A stretch of 64,000 bases of DNA from Asterochloris sp. CNOR1 (lineage: Eukaryota; Chlorophyta; Trebouxiophyceae; Trebouxiales; Trebouxiaceae), in assembly GCA_963969365.1 (NCBI GenBank), contig OZ017747.1, forward strand, positions 3,968,001-4,032,000. Reading direction: 5' to 3'. Numbering within the stretch: the first letter of the stretch is position 1; every line of letters begins with the position of its first letter. The position numbers and the translations under genes are program-made. Below, piece after piece: positions 24,533-37,149 of the stretch. Below the pieces are notes generated by a model that was not told the origin of the DNA, did not search any database, and saw only the letters and a list, made by a program, of their open reading frames with translations.

Positions 24533-25246
24533 CCAGCACTGTGCCCACCACATGAGAGCCCCACACTGTATTGTGAATGCCCACAATAAGCACTGAATGA
24601 ATTTGCTTGCACTCTTGCTGATTACATGTGCATTTGCTGAAACAGGAGCGCACTGTCATGAGGCCATGGGTGGAGCCATGCAATTGGCATTTCAGTTGCA
24701 TTGCTACTCAAACGTCATTGACAACTTCAATAAAATCAAGGCCAACAGTCAACGGCAGGTGGCAGGCCAGACCCTGAGAGGACTGGGTGAAAGAGGGGTC
24801 GTGGCAGCCACTGCTGCCGGTCCTACAGGAGGGAGGTTTGTCCCGGTGCACCCAGTGTGCGCCAGACTGATAGCATTTCAGTACGGACTTTGGAAGACTG
24901 AGAATCAGAACGTGGGGCCAGCAGGCTGGTGCAGGGACTGTGCTGGTTGTGCTTGTGGTGAGGGTGCGGACTGTGGAATCGCACCGAGGGGAAGCCAGGC
25001 TGTCTGGTATATATGGTTATGGCTAGAAGGGGTATATGCGGAGCACGCACAAAAGGTCAAGGAGGCTGCCACAGAGATCAATGTCAGGAAGTTTCGAACA
25101 GGGGTTCTGTCTTCTCACTGCTGCTGCTGCTGGCCGGCGTCCTGCTCAGAAAGAGAGGCCGGGGTCGCCAAGCCTTCCTCATGTACAGTCTGCGCGGGCA
25201 GCGGGGCTGCTCTGTTCAAACTGATTGGTTGCAAAGCGGCCCCTTC
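24533..25246. other. Convergent intergenic region with possible C-terminal exon
   Basis: This lies between the tentative end of the IPT/G8 gene and the stop of the minus-strand Pro-rich gene. Most of it lacks coding character and it is relatively AT-rich in 24530-24760. Near 25105-25160 the plus strand can encode VFSLLLLLAGVLLRKRGRG, which looks like a membrane span followed by a basic stop-transfer segment. It could be a last exon that anchors the upstream protein, but I could not connect it by phase. Confidence 0.3.
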
Positions 25247-27814
25247 TCAACCATAGTACGGCCGCGCAGGAGTGGGTGCCCCATAGCCGCCCATGAAGGG
25301 CACTGCGGGTGGCACGATGCTCTGCCCAGAGCCAAACAGGCTGGGTGCGGGGGCGGACAGCTTGACTGGCGCGTAGGCTGGTGGAGGCGCGTAGGGGCTG
25401 CCATAGGCCACAGGCGCTGCTGGGGTGGCAGGCCCGGAGGTGAAGCCCTGCAGGGCGGAACATGAGAAGGTGAGTCATGCACAATCTGGGCACAATCGGA
25501 GCGGCCAGCAGCGGAGGGCAACACGTCAATGCAGCAGGGGGTACAGGATGCTGCAGCCCACAGGGCAGGGAGGCTGAAAGGCAACATCTGGGGTAGCACC
25601 AGGTTGAGGAGAGCTGACACAACCCCGCAACAAGGACTCGTACTGATTCTAAGCTAGCACTGGACAGTAGGGGAAGCAGTACAAGGACAACAGGCAGCTG
25701 CTGAGAAAAGGTGTCTGTGCCAAAGACCCACCTTCACAGCTGGCGCGGAGGTGGGGGCAGTGGCAGTGTAGACTGGCGCAGTGGGAGTGCTGTAGGCCAC
25801 TGGTGTTGCCACCACGGGAGTGGCTGGCGTCAAAGAAGATACTGGTGGCTGTGCAATTGGCTGCACAGCGGCGTAGGTTGGTGGCGGTGGGCTCTGCAGT
25901 GGCAGACAGACGAGTCTTAGAGCTTGCATGATGATCTGGTGTGGCCGGTCCAGCAGATGCTGCCCAAGCTGGGGTGCTGCCCCAGCACAGGCCATGTCCT
26001 GAAGAAATCCTGGCAGCACTTTGCAGCATGGGCCGTGTCCTGGAGAAGGCATGGCAGCACTTTGCAGCATGGGCAGAGCAGTGCAGCACACCAGTCACAA
26101 GATCATGCTGATAGCACTGCAGCTGGAGTGGTAAGCGGTGACGCAGCTCACCTTAGGGCTGTACGCGGCGACGACTGGGGAGGGTCCGCCGAACAAGGTC
26201 TGGAAGGGCGCCACAGCTGCTGGTGGCTGGGCCTGGGAAGGTGCATACACTGCCGGTGGCGGAGATGTGGTGTAGGCCACAGGTGTGGGGCTGCCAGCAC
26301 TGAAGGGAGCCACGATGGGGGCCTGAGCCTTTGGCGTTGGCGACACGCTGCTGTAGATCTGCAGCAGGCAGGGAAACAGGAGTGAGGTGCAACAGCCTGC
26401 TGCTGGTGGGTAGGGCTTAGAAGTAGTGGGCATTCAGTCATCGCTGACTGACACAACAGGCGGCTTGCCCTTACAAATCTGGGGCATCCATTTAGGCATG
26501 GAGGTCATGGGCTGGCAAGTGACATGGAGCTGGTCAGATGTGCAGCAGATGCTCAGACAATGCGGGCCATGCAGTACAGGCAGTGATGAAAAGGTGGGGC
26601 GCTCACCGGCAGAGGGGGAGGGCTGCTGTAGATGGCAGGCGTTGGTGGTGGCGCTGACACCACAGCGGCAGGGCCGAACAGTGGTGCAGGCGCAGTGAAG
26701 GGGGCTGCCTGGTAGGATGGTGAAGGCGTGCTGGGTGGCAGCCCATAGACTGCAGGTGCTGCCTGAGGTGGGGTGCTGCCCGAGGTGAAGCCCTTGACTG
26801 CGGGGCTGGCTGGTGAGGTGCTGCCATAGCTGGGCGGTGCTGCCTTTGGTGGCGCCCCATAGGCAACTGCAGGGCAGCGCAAGGGGACAGTCGGCACACT
26901 GAACTGCTAGCAATGGTCAGACAGCGTGACACTACTGGCCATGCTTGGCTGGTGGACTGGCAAGCAGCAACAAGCGGCTCATGCAGAGAATGACAGCAGA
27001 GTATGTGTACACAGTTATGCTCACCTGGCGCTGGGCTGCTGGCAGCTGGTGGGGTGGCAAAGCCCTTCACTGCCGGTGCGACTGAAGGCGAGGCGCTGCC
27101 GTAGCTGGGCGGCGCTGGTGTGGGGGGCGTGCCATAGGCGGTGGTGGCTGGCGCCGGGGGTGTGGCCATGCTGAACGGGCGCACCGCGGGGGAGGGCACC
27201 GCCGGTGTGCTGGGCGTCCCATACACTGCTGGTGCAGGGGAGGGGGGAGTGCCATAGGCTGCTGGCACTGTCGAAGGTGCAGTAGGGGTGAACCCCTTGA
27301 CTGCTGGTGCCGGCGGCTGCGCTGTCTGCCCGTAGACGACTGGGGCAGGCGTGCCGTAAGCGATTGGGGCCTGTGGCATGGGAGGCGGCAGGATCATCGC
27401 GCCTGCAGTAGCAGCACAAGCCTAGAGTGGGAAAATGGGATGAGCTCTTGAGCTGTGGCGATTTGGGAGCTGCGGCGAACAAATGCCAAAAAGCGCTGAG
27501 GTCAAAATGGCAGTTGCTCTCTGTGCAGCTGGCCACGCATCACACAAGGGTGCCGGCAGGACTGCAGCAGGCGGTGCAAGACGTACAGGTGGGACAGCCG
27601 CCAGCAGGGCCTCACCTGTGCCGAACAGCAAAGGAGTGGGTGCTGCAGCGCTCTGCACACCATAGGTTGGGGGGCTGGCGTAGGAGCCAGGCCCATAGCC
27701 ATAGCTGCTGCTGGACGCTTGTTGGAGTTGCCGCCGCAGGCTAGGAAGAGGCTGGGGTCTGTGGAGACCTGCGCCTGAGACGCACTGAGAGGCCAAGAGC
27801 ACCAGGCAGGCCAT
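25247..27814 (-). CDS. Pro/Ala/Tyr-rich repeat protein, possibly secreted or cell-wall
   Basis: Six exons agree in phase: 27814-27616, 27402-27025, 26866-26607, 26358-26152, 25893-25732, 25447-25247, giving 468 residues from the ATG at 27814. The start MACLVLLASQCVSGAG resembles a short signal peptide and is followed by LRRQLQQA. The rest is repetitive: units around AYGTPP, APAVYG, PPSYGS and APAVKGF alternate with Pro-, Ala- and Ser-rich spacers, and the chain ends GYGAPTPARPYYG. Composition resembles hydroxyproline-rich cell-wall glycoproteins of algae, but a cytoplasmic low-complexity protein is possible. The reading frame is open upstream of the ATG to an acceptor at 27847, which would join in phase to a candidate exon at 28355-28124. 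In that case the hydrophobic stretch would be internal. No enzymatic domain is visible. Confidence 0.75.
25996..26080. repeat. 41-bp intronic direct repeat
   Basis: Two copies of a unit containing tggcagcactttgcagcatg lie 41 bases apart in the intron of the Pro-rich gene between 25894 and 26151. They are nearly identical and not at a splice junction. Confidence 0.85.
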
Positions 27815-28123
27815 AACACCACCCCGTGGCCTCCTTGCCTCACTTGCCTGCAGCAGGGAGGGGCGCACACATTAGTTGGCGGTGGTTAGCACATGGGTCA
27901 AACCTGCCACCTGTCCACCATCAGGATCAAGATCTGCACCTGATGGGCCCCTGGCACCCCATCTGCTCATACACAAGGGCATGCAGGGATCTGGAGGGCC
28001 CTGCGCAGGCCACTGATGCCTGCTTGGGCAGTTGGAGGGTGCCTGATGCATGACCAAGCCCTTGTGCAGCAAGTGCTAAAAGGCAGGCAAACAGCCTGTG
28101 CTCACCCAACAGGGCTCCCTCAC

Positions 28124-28530
28124 GTCCATCTGATGCTTCCCAGCACCCAGCACTGGCCCTGTCTGTTCCTGCGTCCGTGCAGCGACCTGTCCCAGCTCCT
28201 CTGCGACCTGCAACGCCGCTGGATCCGGGCTGCCTGACGGCTTAGGAGCTGCGGGTGCAGCGCTCGAGGTCTTGCGCCGCTCTGAGGTGACGCAAGCTGA
28301 CTGACTTGAGCCCTGATTCTGCTCCTCTGGCTCAGCTCCTGTACGTCCTGGGAGACTGCAAGGGAAAGTGCTCGGCTGTTTTAGGGGGGAGAGGCTGATG
28401 AACCGACTCTTCGTCGGTTGGCCGGGAGTCTCTCTCCCTGTCCTACCTGGACTCCCTGTCCTTCTGCGCAAGCGCAATTCTCTGCTGCAGCTCACACGCG
28501 GGCACGGCGGGTGCCAGCTGCTCAGGATGG
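28124..28530 (-). other. Candidate upstream exons of the Pro-rich gene or of a small separate gene
   Basis: On the minus strand 28355-28124 is open and reads as a Ser/Glu/Gln-rich stretch (PGRTGAEPEEQNQGSSQSA, then AALQVAEELGQVAARTQEQ). It is bounded by a good acceptor and a GTGAGG donor. An upstream piece ending at 28447 (ELQQRIALAQKDRES) joins in phase through a GTAGGA donor. No start codon is evident, and a second frame of the same exon is also open. Treat this as unproven. Confidence 0.35.
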
Positions 28531-29106
28531 TAAATTACTTCGTATGGTGCTTAGGTCACCCAAATTGCTCAATGTTCATCCAAACCGTTTACATGCTTGT
28601 GGGTGTCAGGCCAGGAGGGGGTCTCGCGGCATGTGCCATGCCTCTGTCCGAGGGTTGCAGCAGCCTGTCCATGATTCCGGTTAAGCACTGCATCAACACT
28701 GGTGTGGGAGCCAAGCAGCACGTGGCATGTGGCCAGCTCTGCCTAGTCTGGGTGTGATGTTGATGCTTTTGTGAGTGCAGAGTTGCCATTAGATTGTGTA
28801 GTAGTCCGGCATTCCCCACGCTCATCATGCCACCCATAAGGCAACATCTCGCAGTTTATAGCCTAGGTTGTCACCCTTCCTATTGGTCCAGCCTGGGCAC
28901 ACTCACTTAACAGGTGGCGCCTGGGTTCTCACGCCACTTGAACATTGTGTCCACCCCAGTCCAGCCAGGAATTATAGCCTTACGAGCAGCGATTGGTCAT
29001 GTAAGTTCAAGCGCTGACTTGGAGAAGACAAGCAGCAATCTGGACGAAGGAGGATCAAGAGCAGAGGCAGTGGGAGGGGCCAGGTGGTTCTGGGGGCAGT
29101 CCTTTT
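28531..29106. other. Intergenic region upstream of the Pro-rich gene
   Basis: No supported exon on either strand. It lies beyond the 3' end of the minus-strand CPN60 alpha gene, so it should hold that gene's 3' untranslated region and the promoter of the Pro-rich gene. I see no recognisable control element. Confidence 0.4.
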
Positions 29107-32100
29107 CTACATGGTCAGACCAGCTGGCATGCCGCTGGGGCTGTAGCCTCCTGGCATGCTGCCGCCACCGCCGGCCTTGGCAGCCCCCTTCTCCTTGGGC
29201 TTCTCCACCATGACAGCCTGGGTGGTCAGCATGATGCCGGCAATGCCGCAGGCGTTCATGAGGCCGCTGCGTGTGACCTGCAGCAGAGACACCCCGCTGG
29301 GTGGGTGACTGATGCAGCCCGGGGATTGATGGGGCACTGCAAAGCTGCACCCTGGACACCCAGCAATGGCAGTGCTTGAGCATCAACTGCAAACCCTGCC
29401 GATGCACTCTCTTCACTCGCATGCCTCCTCTCAACTCGGGGAGCAGCTTGCAAAACGCATTCCATGACACGGCATGCTGGTGCTGGGGTTGCAAGGAAGT
29501 GCCCTTGGCCTAAGCCTCCCGCTGCTACTGGACATCCCGGTATCAGCAGCCTGAGCAGGCCTCCCGCTGCGCACCAGCGGCAGGTGCATTATCCCAAAGG
29601 GCAACAGGAAGGTGATGACATGCAAGGAGGCAGGCTGGGCGCGGGAGTTAGGGAGTGTTCAGCGGTGGGGTCTGCCCCCAGGCAGCAGGCTCCCCGGCCC
29701 CCCAGCAGGGACTGTACCTTTGCAGGGTCAATGATGCCAGCCTCCAGCAGATTCTGGATCTTGTCATCCATAGCATTGTAGCCCATGTAGAAGGGCTGGC
29801 CGGCAAGCTTCTGTACAATGACTTCGCCCTCCACGCCAGCATTGGTGGCGATCAGGCGACAGGGTGCCTGCAGTGGCAAGCATGCAACAGGAGCTGGGTG
29901 GTGCATATTACCTGTGCAAGGGGCAGAGACATCATCGGAGCAGTGCCAGCAGCATGCACAAGAGGGGTGGCCATCACCCTACAGCCTGCAGAGTTGAGGG
30001 CGGGGACTGCGAAGCAGGCATGAGAAGAAAAGGTGCTCAGGCTTGTGCCTGCATGTGTCACACAGTTCTGTAACAGAAGAAGCTCAGCACGTCGCCCCTG
30101 CCTGCAAAGGCAGCAGGCAGGACTGCTGTGGCTACACACCGCCCCCAAAGCAAGCAACTTAGCCCACATCCACCCCAGCAGTTACTGGTAAACAGGCATT
30201 AAGCCAGCCAGGCTCACCGTGAGGGATTTGAAGACAATGTCAGCGCCCAGCTTCTCCTCTGCATTGGTCAGCGTGTCCCTGAACTCGGGCACAAACTCCG
30301 AAAGGTGCAGCAGGGCTGCCCCGCCGCCGGGCACGATGCCCTCCTCCACAGCTGCAAACGTGGCGTTCTTGGCATCCTCGATCCGCAGCTTGCGGTCCTC
30401 CAGCTCTGTCTCTGTGGCAGCGCCCACCTGCAGCCAGGTTCAACGGAGGCCTTGTCAGGGTGCTGCTCAACAACCAAGGAAAGCAAATTGCTGGCAAAAA
30501 TTTCGAGGGGGCCGGACCGGATGGCATTGTGCTGCGTGAAGAGAGGCTCCAGCTTTTTCCCACCTGCAGCAGTGTTCAGACAGAGATTTTCCTCCCGGAG
30601 GACAGGTTGTATGGCTGCAGCACTGTAACGAGGCACTGGTAGGGCAAGACGATCAGAGTCTCAAGAAGTGTGCCCATTCGCTAAGAAAGGAGTGGTGGTG
30701 GAGGCTTCAAGGTGTTGACTGGGGCACTGCAAAACCAGTAGGTGTTTGAAATGGGACCTTGCTGCATGTGAGAGCTACTGTTGGCGGGCTATTAGCGGCC
30801 TTCAGTGGAGCGCTTAGGCTGGGGACAGCTCAAGATCAGAGCATGAATCCTTACCATCATTACTGCAACAGGACAGTTCCTGAAATGATTCCCTTCCCCT
30901 CCCTAGGAAGGCCAGGAGCAGCAAAAGGCATGCCCTTGATGACGACCGCCCTGCTGACCAGCTTTGTCGGGCGCTGAATCTGAACATCTGGCCACTTCAT
31001 GGCTTCTAGCAGCACAAGTCCAGCACAATTGCTTCTGGCAGCAGGCTAACCTTGATGACAGCCACACCGCCAGCCAGCTTGGCAATGCGCTCGCTGAGCT
31101 TCTCCGTGTCATAGACGGAGTCTGTCTCGCTGAGCTCCTTCTTGATCTGCTTGATCCGAGCATCAATCTCGTCCTTGTTGGCAGCGTCTGCAATGATGGT
31201 GCAGGTGGTTGCTGCCACCGTTGCCTGTAGGCAGACAGGCGCACAGGAGGTCAGAAACTGGGAGGTCTGAGAAATTAAGGTCAAAGATAGGCAAGAAGTT
31301 GCCAGCCAGGCGATGGAGTCTGGCCTTGCCTGACTCTGTGGACCAATCAGGACCGAGGGTCACATCTGGACAGCAAACATGCAAGCAGCTTTGCAGCACC
31401 TGGAAAGCCATTCAAGCTATCTCAGCAGGTGCATGCCCTTGGGTTTAGTGGCTGTTGCAGACACATCAATGAGTGGCACCCAAGTCCAACTGTGCAGCAT
31501 GTACATCATGGAACAACAAACCTCCACAGGACATCAGAGCAGGCCCCAGGGCAGGCCACCAGCCCAATGCGACGTCAACAGAGCCCATTTTCGGCCACAG
31601 CCACCTGAGGTTGTTCAGCCCCAGCGTCCAACCTCAGGCCTGGGACCTGCCCATATGGCCTCACCTTGCGGGCCACGCCCAGCTGCTCCACAGTGGTCTC
31701 AGCCAGCTTCATCCCCAGGTCCTTGCTGATGTACTCAGCCCCTGTGACAATGGCAATGTCCTGCAGCAGGGCCTTGCGCCGCTCCCCAAAGCCGGGGGCC
31801 TTGATGGCGCACACGTTGACGATGCCCCGCAGCTTGTTGACCACCAGAGTGGCCAGTGCCTCGCCTGCAGGTGGCGCATGTGCTTGGTCAGCTAAGACTG
31901 GGGGCAGCCTGGCAACGAAATGCTTGGGGCTTGTTGGCCTTCCCAGGGGAAAGAGCTTTGCCTGGAGGCAGAATGTAGTGTTATCAGCTGTGAGCAGCCT
32001 GGTGATAAGAGCTTGGGATGTTGGGCCCAACGAAGACGCCAGAGCCTTGCTTGAAGAAGGGTGGCACCTGGAGTCAGCCAGCTGCTGTAAGCCATGTGGT

Positions 32101-35100
32101 TCTGTGTCAGCAGCCTGGTAATGCATGAGACAGCGTGCAGGGCGCTTGCTAGCGACAGGGGTAGACAGAGATGCACCTGCAGGAGAGGGGAGCAGGCTTG
32201 AGGGCAGCCAAAACTGGTCCTTGCCGGAAGGAAGCTGTTGTGCTTGGCACTGCACAGTGTCACCAATGCCTTGCTTGTGGGGTGTGCAGTCATGCCCGCT
32301 GCAAGCAGCCTGGCAGCACGGAAGCTACTGCTCTTGAGCGGTCCTGTGTTACTCAAGATAGGGCCTCTGCCACGGGCCCGTCAGCTGCTCGGCTTCTGGC
32401 ACCCAGGCGGCAGCCTGGTCTGCAGATGACAAGCAGCGGGCTGTTTGTCCAGACAGGCTGCCAACACCCCACCGCCACACTCCTGCAGCAGCTGCGGCAC
32501 CACGGCCATCTGTGGTGCCCTCAATGACGAGGGCTGCACAGCTTGGGCAAACTCCGCAGAGCTCTGTGCAGTCAGAGGGCGCTTGCGAGCATGCTGGCGC
32601 ACAACTTCAGCAGCTGCCGCCCACCTGTGATGTCCTCAGTGACGATCAGCAGGGGCTGGTTGATGCGGGTCATCTGCTCCAGGACAGGAAGGATCTCCTT
32701 GATTGTCTCAATCTTCTGGTCAGCCACCAGCACACGAGCGTTGTCCATCTCCACCAACATGCGCTCCTGCACCCGCAGGGCATTCAGTCAAGGCAGGGCA
32801 TGTTGCCATTTGTTTTTGTTTGGCTGCTGTGGAGGGCGCCCTCAGGCTGTCACTCCTGGCTCTCTCCTGGGCCCCTGCCAGCAAAGTTACAAGCAACTGC
32901 TGCACCCCAGCCATGTGAACTGTGCTGCGTCTGGCCTTGACAAAGAGGCATTGTTAGATACCCCTAGCATGCGCTCCTGCATCACGCCAGGCAGCCTCTG
33001 GGTCACGGCTGTACTGTGGGTGCTCCTGCCCTGCTAGGGAAGGGGATTCCCTGAGGTGTCACCCTGTTTAGTCTCAAGTTGCCTGGGGGGCAACAGCTGC
33101 AGCCAGGATCATCTAGCCGGTCCCTGCCTGTAGGGCCACACCACAATGGCTGTGTGCAGTGGCCGAGTTGCTGACGTGCAGACTGCCTGCTGGTCCACAT
33201 ACACGACACCAGAAGGCCTGAAGCTGAAGCCAGGCCATGCCTGGAATCCAACCTCTCAGCACAAGCCACTGCATGCAGCCATCCATGTGCCCAGCTCACA
33301 TTGTTGGTGATGAACTGGGGGGAGATGTATCCCCGGTCGATCTCCATGCCCTCCTGCACATCGACAGTCGTCTCCAAGCCGCGGGACTCCTCAATGGACA
33401 GCACGCCATCGGCGCCCACCTGGTCCAGGGCCTCCGCGATCAGGGAGCCAATGAGCTCATCATTGCCAGCCGAGATGGTGGCAATGCTCTGCAGGCAGCA
33501 CGGCGGGTGTGTGAGTGGAGGGCAGGACGGCAGACAGGGCAGTGGTCAGCAAGTGCTGCCTGAGATGGCGGCGGGCTTCGGTGACAGGCAGCAGAAATAA
33601 GGGATGAGCTGGCAGGCCCCGAGAGGGAGACAGTGTGTGTGCGTCTGTGCAGGCGCAAAACAGACTGTACATTGCTTGATAGGGATTGGGGGTTGCTCAG
33701 AGGAGCGATGGCGATGCTCTGACAGGGGGCACAGCTATCAGGACGCTTGGGCAGGCAGTCCCCATGATGTGTAGGGCAGATGGAAGCTGTCACATATGAT
33801 GTGCAGGAGCCCCAGAGTTGGGGCTTGCGGGTGAGGCCCTTGTCAATTGGCGGAGAGGATGACACTATACTGCACAGGAGGGTCGGCAGTCACGACACTG
33901 GTTGGCAACTGATGCCCCACATGGCAGCCACCAGGCGCAGCCCACCTTGATGTCTTTGGTGCCGCTGATCTGGGTGGCATTCTCACGCAGCTTCTTGACC
34001 AGGAAGGCGCAGGTCTTGTCCAGGCCCTTCTTCACGGCAACTGGGTTGGCGCCGGCGCTGACAGCCTGGAGCCCAAAGTGGATCATCTCGCGGGCCAGCA
34101 CAGAGGCAGTGGTGGTGCCATCCCCAGCTGCATCGTTTGTCCGGCCAGCCACCTGCAGAGAGAAGGGGCTGTCAGAGGGAGGGCACTGGAGCAGTTGTCA
34201 TGCATCAACATGAAGGGAGCTGAAAGGAATGACAGAGGGGCTGGTGCCAGTTGCAGTGCTGCGTAATGGCAGCTGAAGGTGGAGGAAGAGTAGCTGAGTT
34301 TCTCAGCTGAGCAAATACTGTCAAACATGGGTAAGAACGTGTACTGAACAGCACATGTCCTTGCAGGCTGGAGACCAGACACACAGCAGCAAAGCAGCCG
34401 TCTTGCCACAAAGAGCATGTGAGGTCTGTATGGAGCACAGCTGCTCTGGGAATGCAGAACACCAGTGTATGCTGCCACGCCTCAAGCCGCCCTACTGACC
34501 TCCTTGATGAGCTGGGCGCCAGCATTCTCAAAGGGATCCTCCAGCTCGATGGCACGCGCAATGGTGACCCCATCGTTGATGACCTGCAATGGGGCGGTCG
34601 CTCAGGCATTGTAACAGGCACAGACCCCACAGCTGTGGATGTAACCTTTACGGCCACCAGCCCAGCAGCAGCTGTCCCTGTGGCAGTTTGCAGACATGGC
34701 ACGGCGTCTCAAGGCTTGCTGGTGCAGCAGCAGCCTCTGAGGTGGGCTCCAGCCCAGCAGTACCAAGCTGCAGAGACAATTGCAGGTTGCTCTGCGGCCG
34801 AGCCCACCTTGGGCACGCCATATGACTGCTCCAGCACCACATTGCGGCCTGCAGCAGCAGAGTGCGTCCTCCAGCATGATGCAAGGAAAGCGAGTGCGCG
34901 GGGAGCTTAGCATCCCGTCGGCTTCAGCATGCGCACAAGGCAGGGACACAAGCTGTGAGCCAGACACTGTGCTGACCCCTGCAGCCCAGCCAGACCCCAT
35001 AGAGACACATCAGAGCTGCAGCTATGCTTGCAATGCTGGCCACAGGGCACAGTTGCACAGCGGGCACGCTCTGATGCCCGGCAACCCACAAGCACCACAC

Positions 35101-35782
35101 ATCAGGCAGCAGCGCCTGCTGCTAGCCACTGAGCTCACCCCTGGGGCCCAGAGTGACGCCCACAGCGTCTGCCAGCTTGTTTATGCCGTTCTGCATGCGC
35201 CTGCGTGAGTCCTGGTCAAAGACGATGTCCTTGGCCTCAGCCCTGGCTGCCTGCAATGCAGTGCCTGGGTGCTGGGCATGGCTGTCAACATTGGCACAGT
35301 CTGCCCACTTGATTCAAAGCCTGTGGACTCTCTTTCACAGATTGTGTCACTCCTTGGGATCAGGGATGAAGCAATGGAGGTAGGCACTCCTGCCCTTGGC
35401 ATCAAGGATCACGCTTGCCAAGTAATGAGTGGCAGGACAGTGGCCTCACCAGCCTGGCTGCCCGGCGCTCCTGACGCCGACATCTGCTGGGCAGGGCGCG
35501 GCAGTTCCATGCAGCTGCCTGCTTCTGGGTGTGCACACCTTGCTGAGTCTGCAGGGGCAGGGCACGGCGCATTACACAGATGGCAGGGGCCAAGTTGACG
35601 GCTTAGCTTGACTGCTGCCAGCCAGCTGACTGTCTCCAAAAGCACTGAAACTTGCAGCAGGCACTGAAGTCGCAGCAGCCAGCATAGTATCTTCTAGAAG
35701 AAGAAACACTAAGCTGGTGCGGCTGCAGATCCTCAACGTGTGAGCTGAAACACTGAGATCAGCTCACCATCGGGCCTTGCAT
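29107..35782 (-). CDS. CPN60A: Chloroplast chaperonin 60 subunit alpha
   Basis: Group I chaperonin subunit of the stromal Cpn60 ring, which folds imported and plastid-made proteins including Rubisco large subunit. Thirteen exons in phase: 35782-35768, 35548-35450, 35250-35139, 34848-34808, 34583-34500, 34152-33946, 33488-33300, 32766-32625, 31864-31665, 31224-31051, 30427-30218, 29867-29718, 29277-29107, giving 597 residues. Conserved blocks include [68 protein letters not shown] and [21 protein letters not shown] and [14 protein letters not shown] near the end match plant alpha rather than beta or mitochondrial subunits. The first two exons (15 and 99 nt) encode an Arg-rich leader ([19 protein letters not shown]) suited to a transit peptide. 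The C-terminus is a Gly/Met-rich tail ([19 protein letters not shown]) ended by TAG. Confidence 0.95.
32748..32992 (-). repeat. Acceptor plus exon-start copy in CPN60A intron
   Basis: The start of exon 32766-32625 (minus strand gtgcag|GAGCGCATG) has a near-copy about 209 bases upstream in the preceding intron (gatgcag|GAGCGCATG, near 32965-32980). The shared core catgcgctcctgca is exact. The copy has an acceptor-like AG but is not followed by usable coding sequence. Confidence 0.6.
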
Positions 35783-37149
35783 GATGACGGTAAGGGGGGG
35801 GGGAATGCACTGCTTTGCAAAGTTGCAAACTAGTTGACCTTTACCCTCTTGTCTGATAGGTCATTGAACCATTGACAATCAGGCATCTCGCTGCACTGTA
35901 GTTGATGTTGCCTGTCTAATCCTGGAAAGCAGCATTGTAGAGGCTGACCCTTCAGCTTCAAGCCAGGTTGCAGGGCAGACAGGCATGGTGACTGTGAGGA
36001 GCCCTCCAGCAGGAAGCCTGGCAGAGGACTGTGGGTGGCCTCACCACGACGTGAGGTCTTTCTGCACACATTATGCTTGCTCTGCAACAGGCCGTCTCTT
36101 GCAGCACAGGGCAGGTATTCGCCAACTCAGTCCAGATTAGGACAGGATACTGTTGGCAGCTTGAAAGGAGCAGAGCAGCGTACATGCCTTGGTCAGTTGT
36201 ACAATGGCGAAGTTCTCACGTTGCATTGCTTGAGAAAGCCTTGCATTGTTGGTCGAAACGGCCTCCCACTTCATCTGCGAGAGTCAAGCCGCCCTTGGCT
36301 GCTGTCTGGAGACAGCAAGGGGCCTTGGCAACAACACAAGCAATGCTTGATATCAAAACAGTGCTGAGGGCCCCAGACCAAACTGTTAGAAGTGTGTTGC
36401 GCACACTTGCCGGTGCATGCTGACATTGACACTGCTGGCAATGCCCATGATGGCTGGCAGCTTCTGCAGGCCAGGACAGGTCTGTAAGGCTATGAAATGA
36501 TGCTAGTAGTGCGGCTGGGGCTGTGTCCTTGAAGACAAGCCTTGTTTGTGAGCTTGGAGTGTTCTGCTGCTTGAACTTTCTGCACCGCGGTGAGGCAAGA
36601 TTGCAAGCAGCATGTCTTACCTCATCTGCACCGCAGATGTGGGCCCCGGCAGAGAAGCAGTGGCAGCATGACTTTGTTGGAAACTATGCTTGTAGCTGCC
36701 AGCAGGTATTGCTGGCTGTGGGCATGGCCGCCAGTGAGGCTTGCTGGAAAAGGCTGACACACAAGCTGGCTGCACTGATAATCCACAGGCAGGTCTATGC
36801 CAGGCCGGTCTGCTTGCCAGCATCAGGCTGTGACCATTTTGACTGCCTCCAGGTGCTCCTCCACTGCCCACATTGCCTGGCCAAGAGCCCACAAACTGTC
36901 CAAGACCATTCAGCAGCTGCAGCAACCTCTTATTGCAGGCTCGCTGAGTCATTTGATCGTTGATGTGCAGTGCCCTCCATAGGTACAAGCTCATTCAGCT
37001 CTGTTGCAGAGTCAATCGCAGCGTCTGGGAAGAAGAATTTGGGGAATCTATGCATTCGCAATCCTGGCAAGCAAGGGATTCGATCTGACGGAGCTTCTTC
37101 TCCATGCGGGCATTCTGAAGGCCATGCTGCATGCCAAGGGCCGCTTGGC
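35783..37149. other. Divergent intergenic region, CPN60A to kinase
   Basis: No convincing exon. A G homopolymer of about ten lies at 35793-35802, just upstream of the CPN60A start. The stretch 36964-37149 is open in the kinase frame and may be coding if the kinase has an upstream exon. The rest shows no family resemblance on either strand and presumably contains both promoters. Confidence 0.4.

Noticed and set aside
36523-36963. 146-codon plus-strand open frame upstream of the kinase
   Set aside because: Unusual Cys/His/Leu mixture with no domain or splice support and no ATG. Probably intergenic.
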